Assembly: GCA_021773815.1 (NCBI GenBank)
Contig: JAJFJS010000099.1
Span: 1-48,493, forward strand
Origin: Gammaproteobacteria bacterium
Lineage (GTDB): Bacteria; Pseudomonadota; Gammaproteobacteria; Steroidobacterales; GCA-2729495
Direction: 5' to 3'
DNA length: 48,493 bases
In this document: positions 40,634-48,493 of the stretch, one piece after another
Layout: the number at the start of each line of letters is the position of its first letter
How positions within the stretch are numbered: position 1 is the first letter of the stretch
Made by a program: the position numbers and the translations under genes
The notes under the pieces: model-generated
The model's input: the letters and a program-made list of their open reading frames with translations, nothing else
What the model was told of the DNA's origin: nothing
The model's database searches: none

Positions 40634-41611
40634 ATGGGTGATTTCAGAATGTCTCGTCGCGATCTGTTCGCGACAACGGCCGCATCGGCCCTGGCGCTGA
40701 GCGGTTCGGCCGCCGCCGCCCCGCCGCCCGCTGCCGACTGGTCGGCGCGCAAGAAGTATCAGACCGTCGACGGCGTCCGGATGGCCTACTACGAGATCGG
40801 TGCAGGCGATCCGATCGTTTTCCTGCACGGCAACCCGACGTCATCCTACCTGTGGCGCAACGTGATTCCGCATGTCAGTCACCTCGGTCGTTGTATTGCC
40901 CCCGATATGGTCGGCATGGGCGATTCCGCGCACCTGCCAGACAGCGGCCCGGGCGTGTACACGTTCGTGAATCAGCGCAAGTACCTGTTCGGTCTGCTGA
41001 AAAAACTCGGTGTCGAAGACAACGTCGTGCTCGTGATCCATGACTGGGGTTCGGCGATGGGTTTTAATTGGGCATACCAGAACCGGGGCAGCGGGAAGGT
41101 CAGGGGCATCGCATACATGGAATCGTTGCTCAGTCCCCCGGACAGGGATGATGCCGGACACAAGCCGAGCAAATTCTTCCAGGTGCTGCGATCGGAGCGG
41201 GGAGAGAAGGCGGTTCTCGAGGACAACATTTTTATTGAGATGTTTCTTCGTGAGGTCGGCCTGTATCTGAGCGAGGCGGACGAGGCCGAGTATCGGCGGC
41301 CATACCTTGAACCGGGTGAGAGTCGCAGGCCGATGCTGACCTGGCCGCGTGAGGTGCCGATCGGCGGAACGCCGGCGGGCAATGCCGCGATCATCGGCGA
41401 ATATTCGCGCTGGCTGGCCACTTCGGATGTGCCCAAGCTGTTCATCCAGGCCGTGCCGGGAATTATCTTCAGCGTCGACGAGTTACGGCGTTTTGCGCGC
41501 AGCCTGCCGAACCAGAAAATCGTTCAGGTATATGGCGGGCATTTCGTCCAGGAGATTTCCGGTGACGCGATCGGCCGTGCGCTGCGCGACTGGATTCCGT
41601 CACTCGGCTGA
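40634..41611 (+). CDS. Tat-exported haloalkane-dehalogenase-like alpha/beta hydrolase
   Basis: 325 residues from the ATG at 40634 (GGGGGA upstream); the ORF reaches 40493. The N-terminus has a Tat signal, MSRRDLFATTAASALALSGS, cut near residue 29. All five residues used by HLD-II haloalkane dehalogenases are present: Asn67 in FLHGNPTSS, nucleophile Asp137 and Trp138 in VIHDWGSAMGF, Glu163 in YMESLLSPP and His303 in YGGHFVQE. These enzymes cleave carbon-halogen bonds to give alcohol and halide. Tat export is unusual for the family. An ester or epoxide substrate remains possible, because related hydrolases share the fold. It ends 20 bases from the convergent aminotransferase gene. Confidence 0.85.
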   Translation: MGDFRMSRRDLFATTAASALALSGSAAAAPPPAADWSARKKYQTVDGVRMAYYEIGAGDPIVFLHGNPTSSYLWRNVIPHVSHLGRCIAPDMVGMGDSAHLPDSGPGVYTFVNQRKYLFGLLKKLGVEDNVVLVIHDWGSAMGFNWAYQNRGSGKVRGIAYMESLLSPPDRDDAGHKPSKFFQVLRSERGEKAVLEDNIFIEMFLREVGLYLSEADEAEYRRPYLEPGESRRPMLTWPREVPIGGTPAGNAAIIGEYSRWLATSDVPKLFIQAVPGIIFSVDELRRFARSLPNQKIVQVYGGHFVQEISGDAIGRALRDWIPSLG

Positions 41612-41631
41612 GGTTAGCCGGCATTGCGCGA

Positions 41632-42744
41632 TCAGGTTTCACGGCCGAAATAGCTGCGGGCCGCGTCGGCAAAGATGCGCATGTCCTCGACCCGGCCCAT
41701 GCTGACGCGCGCCCATGACGGATACGGCGCATAATGCATCCCCGTCATGATGCCGGCACGCCGCATCGCGGTTGCAAAATCGGCCGGTGAGCCGCCGGTG
41801 TCGAAATAGACGAAGTTACCGTAGCTGGAGATGAACGGTCGGCCGAGTTCTTTCAGGACGCCGGCGGTGATGTCCATGCATTCGCGAATTCGTGCGCGGC
41901 TGAAGGCCAGAAATTCCGTGTCCCGTAAGCTCGCCGCGGCAGCCATGACGCCCGGATAGCTCATATTCGTCACGCGTAGTTTTTCGAGTTGCGAGATCAG
42001 CGCCGGCGGCGCCAGTGCGTACCCGACACGCAACCCCGCCATGCCATGAAGCTTGGAGAATGTGCGGGTCACGACCACCGGCTTGCCGTCCCGTATGCTG
42101 CTGATGGCGGTATGTTCGGCGTGATCATTCCAGAGATCGAGATACGCCTCGTCGACCAGCACGGTCGCGCGTGGTGTGACCTCATCGATGAAATCCGCCA
42201 GCGCGGCGCCGGTGACGCGCGTGCCCGTCGGGTTGTTTGGATTGCACACGTAGATGAGCCGCGTATCCGGACGCACCGCTGTGGCCATCGCCGGCAGATC
42301 GTGTGTCATGCCGGCATCGAGTGGAATCTCGTCGACCGTGCAGCCGATGTTGCCCGCATAGGTCGGCAGGAAGGCGAATGTCGGGGTTGCACTTACGACC
42401 CGGCCTTCGCCATGCGTGAATGCCATCGCCGCCACGCGCAGTGCTTCGCTCGAACCGGCACAGACCATGACATGACTCGCCGGGACGCCCTCGTGCGCGG
42501 CGATTTGCTTTTTCAGTGCGCCGGTCTCGCGGAACGCATATTTCCAGCCGTCGGCGACTGCCTGCTGGGCGGCCGCGCGGGCGGCGGGTGAGGGGCCGTA
42601 TGGGTTCTCGTTGGCGATCAGGCGCAGCAGGTCGGCGGAGGGGTTGCTGGTCGGGCTGCGGCCCGCACCGAAAGCCGGCAATCCGGCACCGAGCAGCCCC
42701 ACAGTGGTTGCGATCACGGATCGACGGGACAGTTTGCGGTTCAT
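41632..42744 (-). CDS. Tat-exported class I/II (HisC-like) PLP aminotransferase
   Basis: 370 residues, with GAGAGGG upstream of the ATG. A Tat signal, LSRRSVIATTVGLLGAGLPA, opens the protein. The enzyme domain is of the histidinol-phosphate aminotransferase type: IANENPYGPSPAA near 43, YVCNPNNPTGT at 165-175, VDEAYLDLW at 197-205, TRTFSKLHGMAGLRVGYA with the PLP lysine at 231, and a C-terminal arginine region. It transfers amino groups between an amino acid and a keto acid. Periplasmic export of such an enzyme with its cofactor is unusual; folded, cofactor-loaded export is what Tat provides. It should not be assigned to histidine synthesis on similarity alone, because no his genes are nearby. 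It is divergent from the propeller gene. Confidence 0.85.
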   Translation of the reverse strand: MNRKLSRRSVIATTVGLLGAGLPAFGAGRSPTSNPSADLLRLIANENPYGPSPAARAAAQQAVADGWKYAFRETGALKKQIAAHEGVPASHVMVCAGSSEALRVAAMAFTHGEGRVVSATPTFAFLPTYAGNIGCTVDEIPLDAGMTHDLPAMATAVRPDTRLIYVCNPNNPTGTRVTGAALADFIDEVTPRATVLVDEAYLDLWNDHAEHTAISSIRDGKPVVVTRTFSKLHGMAGLRVGYALAPPALISQLEKLRVTNMSYPGVMAAAASLRDTEFLAFSRARIRECMDITAGVLKELGRPFISSYGNFVYFDTGGSPADFATAMRRAGIMTGMHYAPYPSWARVSMGRVEDMRIFADAARSYFGRET

Positions 42745-42834
42745 CGGTTTACCCTCTCAGCAAGTATCAGGCAGGGCGCCGGGGGGAACTGGCGGCACCG
42801 TGGCTAATAGTACCAGTGTAAGGAGGAGGACCTG

Positions 42835-43914
42835 ATGATCGAATTTACGCGACGTACCCTGACCGGGGTATTCATCTTCTTGTTGATCGGCGTTGTGGCG
42901 CTGACCCATGCGGGCAAACCCGAATTCAAGCAGGCCGATCCGCGGGAGCTTCCGTCCTACGTGATTCCGAATATACCGGTCGCCGCGGAGGCTTACTGGG
43001 CGCCCGATTCCCGGCACCTGATCGCGCAGACGCACGATGCCGATGCCGTGCCGTCTAACCGCGGCGGCGACGGCAACCTGACCTATATCTTCACCGATGA
43101 CGGTGAGGAGATCTGGCGGGTCAATGACCGCGGTCAGGATGCGTGTTCGTATTTCTTCCCGGACCAGAAGCGCGTTGTCTGGACATCTACACGAGATCGC
43201 ATGGACATGCCGGTCGGTGACTGGACCGATCCCGACAATTACCCGCAGGGCGGGGAATTGTACTCATCCGATCTCGATGGCGGAAATATCAAACGGCTGA
43301 CGAACAACGAGTGGTATGAGGCAGAAGTATCCGTGTCGCCGAACGGCGAATGGATTGCATTTGGCCGCCAGGTCGATGGCAACATGGATATCTGGGTCAT
43401 GCGTTCGGACGGGTCCGACCAACAGCAGGTCACGCATACGGCCGACTGGCACGAAGGTGCGCCGTTCTTCATGCAGGATAACGAGCATATTATTTTTCGG
43501 GCCTGGCGCGATGAGGATTTCGGTGTGGTCAAGCCGACGCCGATGACGATCTTCACGATCAAGAAGGACGGCACAAACTGGCGGCGCCACACGTTCGATA
43601 AAGGGATGAACTGGCATCCGCACCCCGCGCCCGACGGTCGACATTACGTCTACGTCAGGGCAATGGAGCATAACTGGGAGATCTTCCTCGGGGATCTGGC
43701 GACCGGCGAGCAGCGACGCCTGACGTTCAGCGATGCGCTGAATATCCTGGCGACGGTGTCCCCGGACGGCAAGAAGATGAACTGGGGTCGCTCGACCGGT
43801 GGGGGATTCGCGAGCATTCGGACTCACATCATGGATGTGTCGTCACTGAATATCGGCCCGGAGAATGCCGTGCCGTACGATCCCGAATGGGGCGAGCCGA
43901 TGGTCCTTGACTGA
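42835..43914 (+). CDS. Exported TolB-like PD40 beta-propeller protein
   Basis: 359 residues; AGGAGG precedes the ATG. The N-terminus is a signal or anchor (LTGVFIFLLIGVVALTHA). PD40 blades are easily seen: LYSSDLDGGNIKRLTN, EVSVSPNGEWIAFGRQ, HPAPDGRHYVYVRA, ATVSPDGKKMNWGRS. It is closely similar along its length to the lipoprotein at 11215-12339 (both have IP-x-AAEAY-x-APD and GQDACSYFFPD), so they are paralogues. This copy lacks a lipobox cysteine. The role is likely periplasmic binding; the partner is unknown. It is convergent with the subtilase-like gene. Confidence 0.85.
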   Translation: MIEFTRRTLTGVFIFLLIGVVALTHAGKPEFKQADPRELPSYVIPNIPVAAEAYWAPDSRHLIAQTHDADAVPSNRGGDGNLTYIFTDDGEEIWRVNDRGQDACSYFFPDQKRVVWTSTRDRMDMPVGDWTDPDNYPQGGELYSSDLDGGNIKRLTNNEWYEAEVSVSPNGEWIAFGRQVDGNMDIWVMRSDGSDQQQVTHTADWHEGAPFFMQDNEHIIFRAWRDEDFGVVKPTPMTIFTIKKDGTNWRRHTFDKGMNWHPHPAPDGRHYVYVRAMEHNWEIFLGDLATGEQRRLTFSDALNILATVSPDGKKMNWGRSTGGGFASIRTHIMDVSSLNIGPENAVPYDPEWGEPMVLD

Positions 43915-43966
43915 CAGTGGATTTCCGGGTGGGGCGATTCGGGTGAATCGGCTTCCGCCGGCCTCG

Positions 43967-45760
43967 TCAGAAGCCGCCACCGGCGTGGCAGGCGCCGCAG
44001 ACATAGCCCGGCAAGGTAACTGCGATCTGCAGATCCAGCGTCGCGGTTTCCGCTGCGGCATCCGTGACCTGTACCGTAAAATCAGCGGTAGTGACGATGG
44101 TTGGCGTGCCGCTGATGACGCCGCTCGTGGCCAGTGTCACGCCTGGCGGCAGCGCGCCGGCGCTGACGGCCCAAGTATACGGCGGCTGGCCGTTCGATGC
44201 CGTCAGCGTATGGGGTCCGTATGCCTGATTCCAGTCCGCATCAGGCAGCGTGATCGGATCGATGACCAGTGCTGAGACGGGCGTGACCTGCCACGCAAGA
44301 CCGAAGTCCCACTTAAATGTCCCCTGCGTCGCGCCCCGTTCGACGCGCAGCGCATAATCTTTTCCGGCTGCGAGGAGTTGCCACAGGTGCTCGCTGTTAT
44401 CCGTCGCGCTGTTTGAACTCGCGATCGTTATCCAGTTGGCCGGATCGGTAACGTCAAACAACTGCAGGTCCAGGTCATGTAGCGTCGCGGTGCCGTCGAA
44501 GTTGTTGCTGGTACCACCATCGATATCGATATTCCACACCAGCGCCGCCGTCAATCGTGCCGCACCCGAAGGCTGCGCGAAGAAGTAAGTCGCGGTCACG
44601 TTGCTGCCGTTCGATCCGCCGAATTTCGGATCGAAGTCGAATCCGGCAGGCCCGATTAGCCCGGAACTGCCGCCGTCGTCCTCGAGGCTGTTCTGTTCCC
44701 CGGCCGCGATGATGTGGTAGCTGTTCTGTATGTTGAGTTGCCCGGCCCCGTAGCGGCGATCGAGTCCGTTGGCGGTCTGATTGATGACGGCGTTGCGATA
44801 ATCGGTGATATCACCGCTCGTGGAATTGGCGGTCTGCCGGTCGGCGCCGGCCATCAGGGCCGCCTTGATGACTTCGATGCGTTCGGCGTTGTAAATCGTG
44901 TCGCCGCTCCGGTTGGTCGTGGACAGGCCGGCCGGGTCCGTGGACAGCGTCGGGTTTCCGTGCCCGACGTCGACGAGTAACGCGGCTGCCGACGCGACCC
45001 GCGGCGTGGCGGTACTTGTCGAGGCTTCGGGCGCGACGATATCGGGCCTTGTTCGTCCGGCCGTGTAGACTCCGCCGGCATCGGCCGAACCCGTGTTGGT
45101 CGGTGAGTCGGTGCGGTTGACGGCAATGACATTAAAGGCGCTGGCCAACAGCGGTTTGGTCGAACTGCCGGTGAACCCGACGACCTGCAGCATCTCGTCC
45201 GTCTCGATGGCCCAGTCCAGGCGGGCCAGTGCGTCTGCGTCGTAGCTGCCGGCGCTGCCGATCCAGCTGTGGTTGCTGATGCGACTCGGCGATGCGAGCG
45301 GCTGGTATACCGGCCAGCCGCCGGTATTAATGCGCAGGAACCCGCCGCCGATCCAGTGGTCGGCGAGCCAGGCGTCGATATCGGCGATGCCCGGCGATGT
45401 TGACGTGGCGTTGCCGAAGAAGCGCTTGCCGACACTGGTCGCGTGCCCTGAATAGACGCCAGGTACCGCTCCGGTGATATCGGTGATTGTCTTGCCGACG
45501 AATTCGCCGTCGGTGGTGTTCGGCATCCAGGCCAGGTCTTCGCCGGATTGCACGGCTGCCTCGATCAGGCTGACGGGCACACCATCGCCGTCGGGCGTAT
45601 TGGCGCCCAACTCTGAGGCCAGCGCCGTGTAGCCGATATCGTCTTCATACGCGGCTTGTGCCGCCGGCGCGCCGAGCGAGCACGACGCGACGAGCAACCA
45701 GATGGCACCGCATCGTTGCCGTATTCGGCCCGCTTTTTTAACAGTGTTTAATTTGAACAT
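43967..45760 (-). CDS. Divergent subtilase-like (S8) protein with Ig-like domain and C-terminal CGACH
   Basis: About 597 residues from the ATG at 45760; the ORF reaches 46009 and ATG 45793 is also possible. A signal peptide ends AAQA near residue 36. The region of the S8 catalytic Asp reads VPVSLIEAAV, with Glu67 in place of Asp. The His motif is YSGHATSVGKRF (His106), the oxyanion Asn motif is ISNHSWIGSAG, and the Ser motif is STSTATPRVASAAALLVD (about 245) instead of GTSMAAPH. A jelly-roll-like region follows, then an He_PIG-type Ig domain (LPPGVTLATSGVISGTP). The protein ends LPGYVCGACHAGGGF, including a CxxCH haem-type motif ten residues from the end. It may be a protease with altered chemistry or an inactive relative. 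It lies 145 bases downstream of the sugar-dehydrogenase gene, on the same strand. Confidence 0.7.
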   Translation of the reverse strand: MFKLNTVKKAGRIRQRCGAIWLLVASCSLGAPAAQAAYEDDIGYTALASELGANTPDGDGVPVSLIEAAVQSGEDLAWMPNTTDGEFVGKTITDITGAVPGVYSGHATSVGKRFFGNATSTSPGIADIDAWLADHWIGGGFLRINTGGWPVYQPLASPSRISNHSWIGSAGSYDADALARLDWAIETDEMLQVVGFTGSSTKPLLASAFNVIAVNRTDSPTNTGSADAGGVYTAGRTRPDIVAPEASTSTATPRVASAAALLVDVGHGNPTLSTDPAGLSTTNRSGDTIYNAERIEVIKAALMAGADRQTANSTSGDITDYRNAVINQTANGLDRRYGAGQLNIQNSYHIIAAGEQNSLEDDGGSSGLIGPAGFDFDPKFGGSNGSNVTATYFFAQPSGAARLTAALVWNIDIDGGTSNNFDGTATLHDLDLQLFDVTDPANWITIASSNSATDNSEHLWQLLAAGKDYALRVERGATQGTFKWDFGLAWQVTPVSALVIDPITLPDADWNQAYGPHTLTASNGQPPYTWAVSAGALPPGVTLATSGVISGTPTIVTTADFTVQVTDAAAETATLDLQIAVTLPGYVCGACHAGGGF

Positions 45761-45905
45761 CGGGTTTCTTATGCTGTTGACAATACCGTGCATGATCCGG
45801 TCGTGGCATGCAACCGGGCAGGCATTATGTTTACTGTTCCGGGCTTCGGGTGTGGAATGCCGCGGGTGGCGGCCGGGGTGACGACGACCCGAAAGGCCGG
45901 CCTGT

Positions 45906-47123
45906 TTATGTTTCGTCCGGCTCCGCCGCAAGAGTCGCTCGACCCGGGCCGGAATCGCCGCCGGAATAGACGATCCGGTATATCGCGTTGGCAAAATCAT
46001 CCGAGACAAAGATTTCTCCCGCCGGACTTTCGGCGATGTCGACGGGTCGACCGATCACGTCGCCGTCGATGAGGAAACCTGTCATGAAGTCTTCCCCGCG
46101 AATGGCCCCGTCTTCGGACCAGTGCAGCCGTACGACTTTGTAGCCGTCTTTTTCGGCCCGGTTCCATGATCCATGCAGCGCAACGAGGGCGTCATGACGA
46201 AACGCGTCGGGGTAGCGTTCCGCGCGCAGGAAGCGGACGCCGAGCGGCGCGTTGTGCGGGCGGAAACCGAAGACCGGTTCGAGCGCTTCATCGATGCGGT
46301 CATCCTCGGCGGGCATGTATTCGGGATCCGGCTCGCCGAAACCGTTAACGGCGGGCCACCCGTAGAATTGTCCCTGTTCGACCCGGTTCAGTTCGTCCGG
46401 CGGAGCGTTATCGCCGAGCAGGTCGCGGCCGTTGTCCGTCGCGTATAGCGCGCCGTCGTGCGGAGACCAGTCAAACCCCACCGGATTGCGCAGGCCGGTG
46501 GCGAAGGGTTCCACGGTCCGGCCGTCGAGACTGGCGCGCTGAATCGTGCCGCGGCGTTCATCGGGTTCGCGACAGGCGTTGCATGCCGAGCCGATGCCGA
46601 TATACAGCCATCCGTCCGGACCGACGCGCACGGTTCGGGTCCAGTGACGGCCCTCGACCGGTAATCCGGTCACGATCCGTTCGTATTGTCCGGTCGTCTG
46701 CCGGGTCGTCGCGTCGAAGCGGATTCGGCCGACGGCGTCGATCTCGGCGACGTACAGCCAGTCGCGGTACAGTTCGATCCCGTGTGGCCGGTTCAGGTCC
46801 GATAACAGGGCGATTCGGCCGTCCGCCGTGCCATCACCGTCGTCATCGCGATACAGCAGGTGCACGGTACCGTCCCGCGGTGTCGTGACCAGCAGGTCGC
46901 CGCCGCTCGTGACCTGCATCATGCGGGCTCCGGCCAGTCCGGATGCAAACACCGTGAAGCGAAACCCGTCGGGCAGCCGAATGCGGCGTGCCAGCAGTGC
47001 CGCATCGGCGTCGATACCGCCGCGCAGGACCGCAATAGGCATGTTGACGGGCGGCGCAAAAAAATAGAGGGCGCCGGTGGCGACCAGCACGAAGATGATC
47101 AGACCGGTCAGGAATGTCTTCAT
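45906..47123 (-). CDS. PQQ-dependent aldose/sorbosone-dehydrogenase-like protein
   Basis: 405 residues; GAGG is 10 bases upstream of the ATG. The N-terminal segment MKTFLTGLIIFVLVATGALY is a membrane anchor or signal. The rest is a six-blade propeller of the soluble glucose/sorbosone dehydrogenase family: RPHGIELYRDWLYVAEID, VGPDGWLYIGIGSACNACRE (which includes a CxxC), LRNPVGFDWSPHDGALYATD, ELNRVEQGQFYGWP and ALHGSWNRAEKDGYKV. These enzymes oxidise sugars in the periplasm with PQQ and calcium. Its product would enter the respiratory chain through a cytochrome. Sugar specificity cannot be read. It is probably upstream of the subtilase-like gene in one transcript. Confidence 0.88.
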   Translation of the reverse strand: MKTFLTGLIIFVLVATGALYFFAPPVNMPIAVLRGGIDADAALLARRIRLPDGFRFTVFASGLAGARMMQVTSGGDLLVTTPRDGTVHLLYRDDDGDGTADGRIALLSDLNRPHGIELYRDWLYVAEIDAVGRIRFDATTRQTTGQYERIVTGLPVEGRHWTRTVRVGPDGWLYIGIGSACNACREPDERRGTIQRASLDGRTVEPFATGLRNPVGFDWSPHDGALYATDNGRDLLGDNAPPDELNRVEQGQFYGWPAVNGFGEPDPEYMPAEDDRIDEALEPVFGFRPHNAPLGVRFLRAERYPDAFRHDALVALHGSWNRAEKDGYKVVRLHWSEDGAIRGEDFMTGFLIDGDVIGRPVDIAESPAGEIFVSDDFANAIYRIVYSGGDSGPGRATLAAEPDET

Positions 47124-47525
47124 CGATTTGCCTCGGTTGTATGTTGTCTGACGGAACTCGATGCCACACTCGGCCTGCCGGTGAGCAAGATCATGGCGCG
47201 CTCGGGCATGGTAGCAACCTCACGCGGAACATCCACCGCATTGGCCGTTGACGGTTTGTGCACATGCCGGACTGCGTGAATCGATGGTCGACGGATGATA
47301 AGGCTTGCGGTCGGCACATGAGGAATATTTTTGTGCAGGGTTCGTCGCCGGCCTGGCTGTGTCCGTTCCTGAATGCCGCCTCATCGAAATGCTCCCGGTC
47401 TGTTCCGGTCATGCTACGGAGTGCACGACCCGGCGGACGCGTTATTGCCCGGCCGGGCCGCGTGCTGGCCACTTGCGGCCTTTTGGGGGAGAATCGATCG
47501 TCTGCGGGAAAAAGAGGATCGGGCG
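47124..47525. other. Divergent intergenic region before the M1 aminopeptidase gene
   Basis: About 400 bases with no convincing gene. GCCCGGCCGGGC at 47447-47458 is a perfect palindrome and a possible operator. GAGGAATATTTTTGTG near 47321-47336 is the main AT-rich stretch. No clear promoter pair was found. Confidence 0.4.
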
Positions 47526-48493
47526 ATGCGAAATGTTTATCTCTTGTCGATACTGTCCATCTTGCTGCTTGCCGCCTGCGGTCAGCCACAGGCGCCCGTG
47601 CCGGATGCGTCGGTGCCGATACCCGTTGGTCGACTCGGCGCGGCGGTCCGTCCGAATCATTACCGTCTGGACCTGACGATTCTGCCGGCGCGGGCGGATT
47701 TCTCCGGGACCGCCGAAATCGATGTCGAGATTGCCTCGGCAACCGCCGTGATCTACCTGCACGGCAACGGACTCGACGTATCCGACGCATTGCTGCGGAC
47801 GTCGTCCGGCGCTGCGCACGCGGCTGTCTACGAGCAGGTCGATGACACGGGTGTGGCCCGATTGACGTTCCCGGCGCCGGTGCCGGCCGGCGCCGCCACG
47901 TTGCGGTTTGAATATACGGCACCGTTTCGCGCCCGCCCCGAAGGCCTCTATCACACGACCGTCGACGGCGAGGCCTATGCCTTCACGCAGTTTCAGCCGA
48001 TCGATGCGCGGCGCGTATTTCCCGGATTCGATGAGCCCGCATTCAAGACCCCGTTCGATATCACGGTCACAGCCCGCGACGGCGATGTCGTTATCGGCAA
48101 TACGGAAATACTGCGCGAGGAGGACGTTGCGGGCGGTCTCCGGCGCATGACGCTGGCGACGACAGAACCGTTGCCGACCTATCTGCTGGCGTTCGCGGTC
48201 GGTCCGCTCGACGTCGTGACCGGCACGTCGCTGCAAGCCAACGCCGTGCGCAAGCGACCGTTGCCGTTTCGCGCGGCGGCAACCCGCGGCAAAGGCGAGC
48301 GATTGCGCTTTGCGCTCGATCATACCGAGGTGATCGTCCGCTATCTGGAAGACTATTTTGCGGTCGAGTATCCCTATTCGAAGCTCGATCTGATCGCCTC
48401 GCCGGAGAATGGCACCGGCGCCATGGAGAACGCCGGCGCCATTGTCTACGGTGATGCGCTGCTGCTGCTGGCCGACAACGCGTCGGTCGAACA
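47526..48493 (+). CDS. M1 aminopeptidase lipoprotein, cut by window end
   Basis: The reading frame is open from the ATG at 47526 (GAGG about 11 bases upstream) to the end of the window, 322 codons with no stop. The N-terminus YLLSILSILLLAACGQPQ is a lipoprotein signal with lipobox LAAC. The M1 N-terminal beta domain follows (VRPNHYRLDLTILPARADFS, FPGFDEPAFKTPFDITVTAR). The exopeptidase motif is present as NGTGAMENAGAIVYGD near residue 297. The zinc-binding HEXXH should come just past the window. It is a lipid-anchored aminopeptidase N-like enzyme that trims peptides in the periplasm. Unlike the M1-M28 fusion at 1121-4522, it keeps the GXMEN motif. Confidence 0.9.
   Translation, partial: MRNVYLLSILSILLLAACGQPQAPVPDASVPIPVGRLGAAVRPNHYRLDLTILPARADFSGTAEIDVEIASATAVIYLHGNGLDVSDALLRTSSGAAHAAVYEQVDDTGVARLTFPAPVPAGAATLRFEYTAPFRARPEGLYHTTVDGEAYAFTQFQPIDARRVFPGFDEPAFKTPFDITVTARDGDVVIGNTEILREEDVAGGLRRMTLATTEPLPTYLLAFAVGPLDVVTGTSLQANAVRKRPLPFRAAATRGKGERLRFALDHTEVIVRYLEDYFAVEYPYSKLDLIASPENGTGAMENAGAIVYGDALLLLADNASVE

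Noticed and set aside
43935-43950. Small hairpin CGATTC-GGGT-GAATCG between convergent genes
   Set aside because: The stem is only six bases with no T-run; too weak to call a terminator.

Overview
The window reads as chromosome of a Gram-negative, probably gammaproteobacterial, organism. It is G+C-rich by eye (about 60 %) and has outer-membrane TonB receptors, lipoproteins, Tat-exported enzymes, a SecB chaperone and exosortase-type (PEP-CTERM-like) surface proteins. Dispersed hairpin repeats of the REP / RAYT-associated kind fit an environmental, perhaps marine, lineage (inference; Woeseia- or Steroidobacter-like is only a guess). No rRNA, tRNA, CRISPR array, phage gene or transposase gene was seen.

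Layout. 1-252: nested inverted repeats. 253-15353: catabolic and envelope genes: a methyltransferase, a secreted M1-M28-PDZ peptidase, two TonB-dependent receptors, a transglutaminase-like TPR lipoprotein, and a ChaN-like protein behind a beta-propeller lipoprotein. 15723-23226: three large secreted proteins built of Ig-like modules with C-terminal anchors, two of them translationally coupled. Between them lies a block of GGGTCAGACCC repeats and a bidirectional terminator.

23853-40423 is the most unusual part. It holds two TPR-sulfotransferases, two methyltransferases (one with a long helical N-terminus), an SPINDLY/OGT-type TPR glycosyltransferase, a glycosyltransferase-like protein with a winged-helix-like N-terminus, an SGNH-like membrane protein, a SecB homologue and a PrsT-type TPR lipoprotein. 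It also holds a small anchored surface protein whose mRNA leader is a clear cyclic di-GMP-I (GEMM-I) riboswitch. The small protein shares a two-cysteine domain with two of the large Ig-like proteins. A plausible reading (inference) is a locus that makes, chaperones and covalently decorates cell-surface proteins or glycans, with at least one surface component switched by c-di-GMP, the usual biofilm signal. No exosortase, secretion ATPase or c-di-GMP synthase lies in the window, so partners must be elsewhere.

40634-48493 returns to exported metabolism: a Tat-exported haloalkane-dehalogenase-like hydrolase, a Tat-exported histidinol-phosphate-aminotransferase-like enzyme, a second copy of the beta-propeller protein, a divergent subtilase-like protein ending in CGACH, a PQQ-type sugar dehydrogenase and the first part of an M1 aminopeptidase lipoprotein that runs off the end.

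Several starts were moved from the longest ORF to internal codons with better ribosome binding sites or signal peptides. Promoter calls and the exact function of most decorating enzymes are inference.
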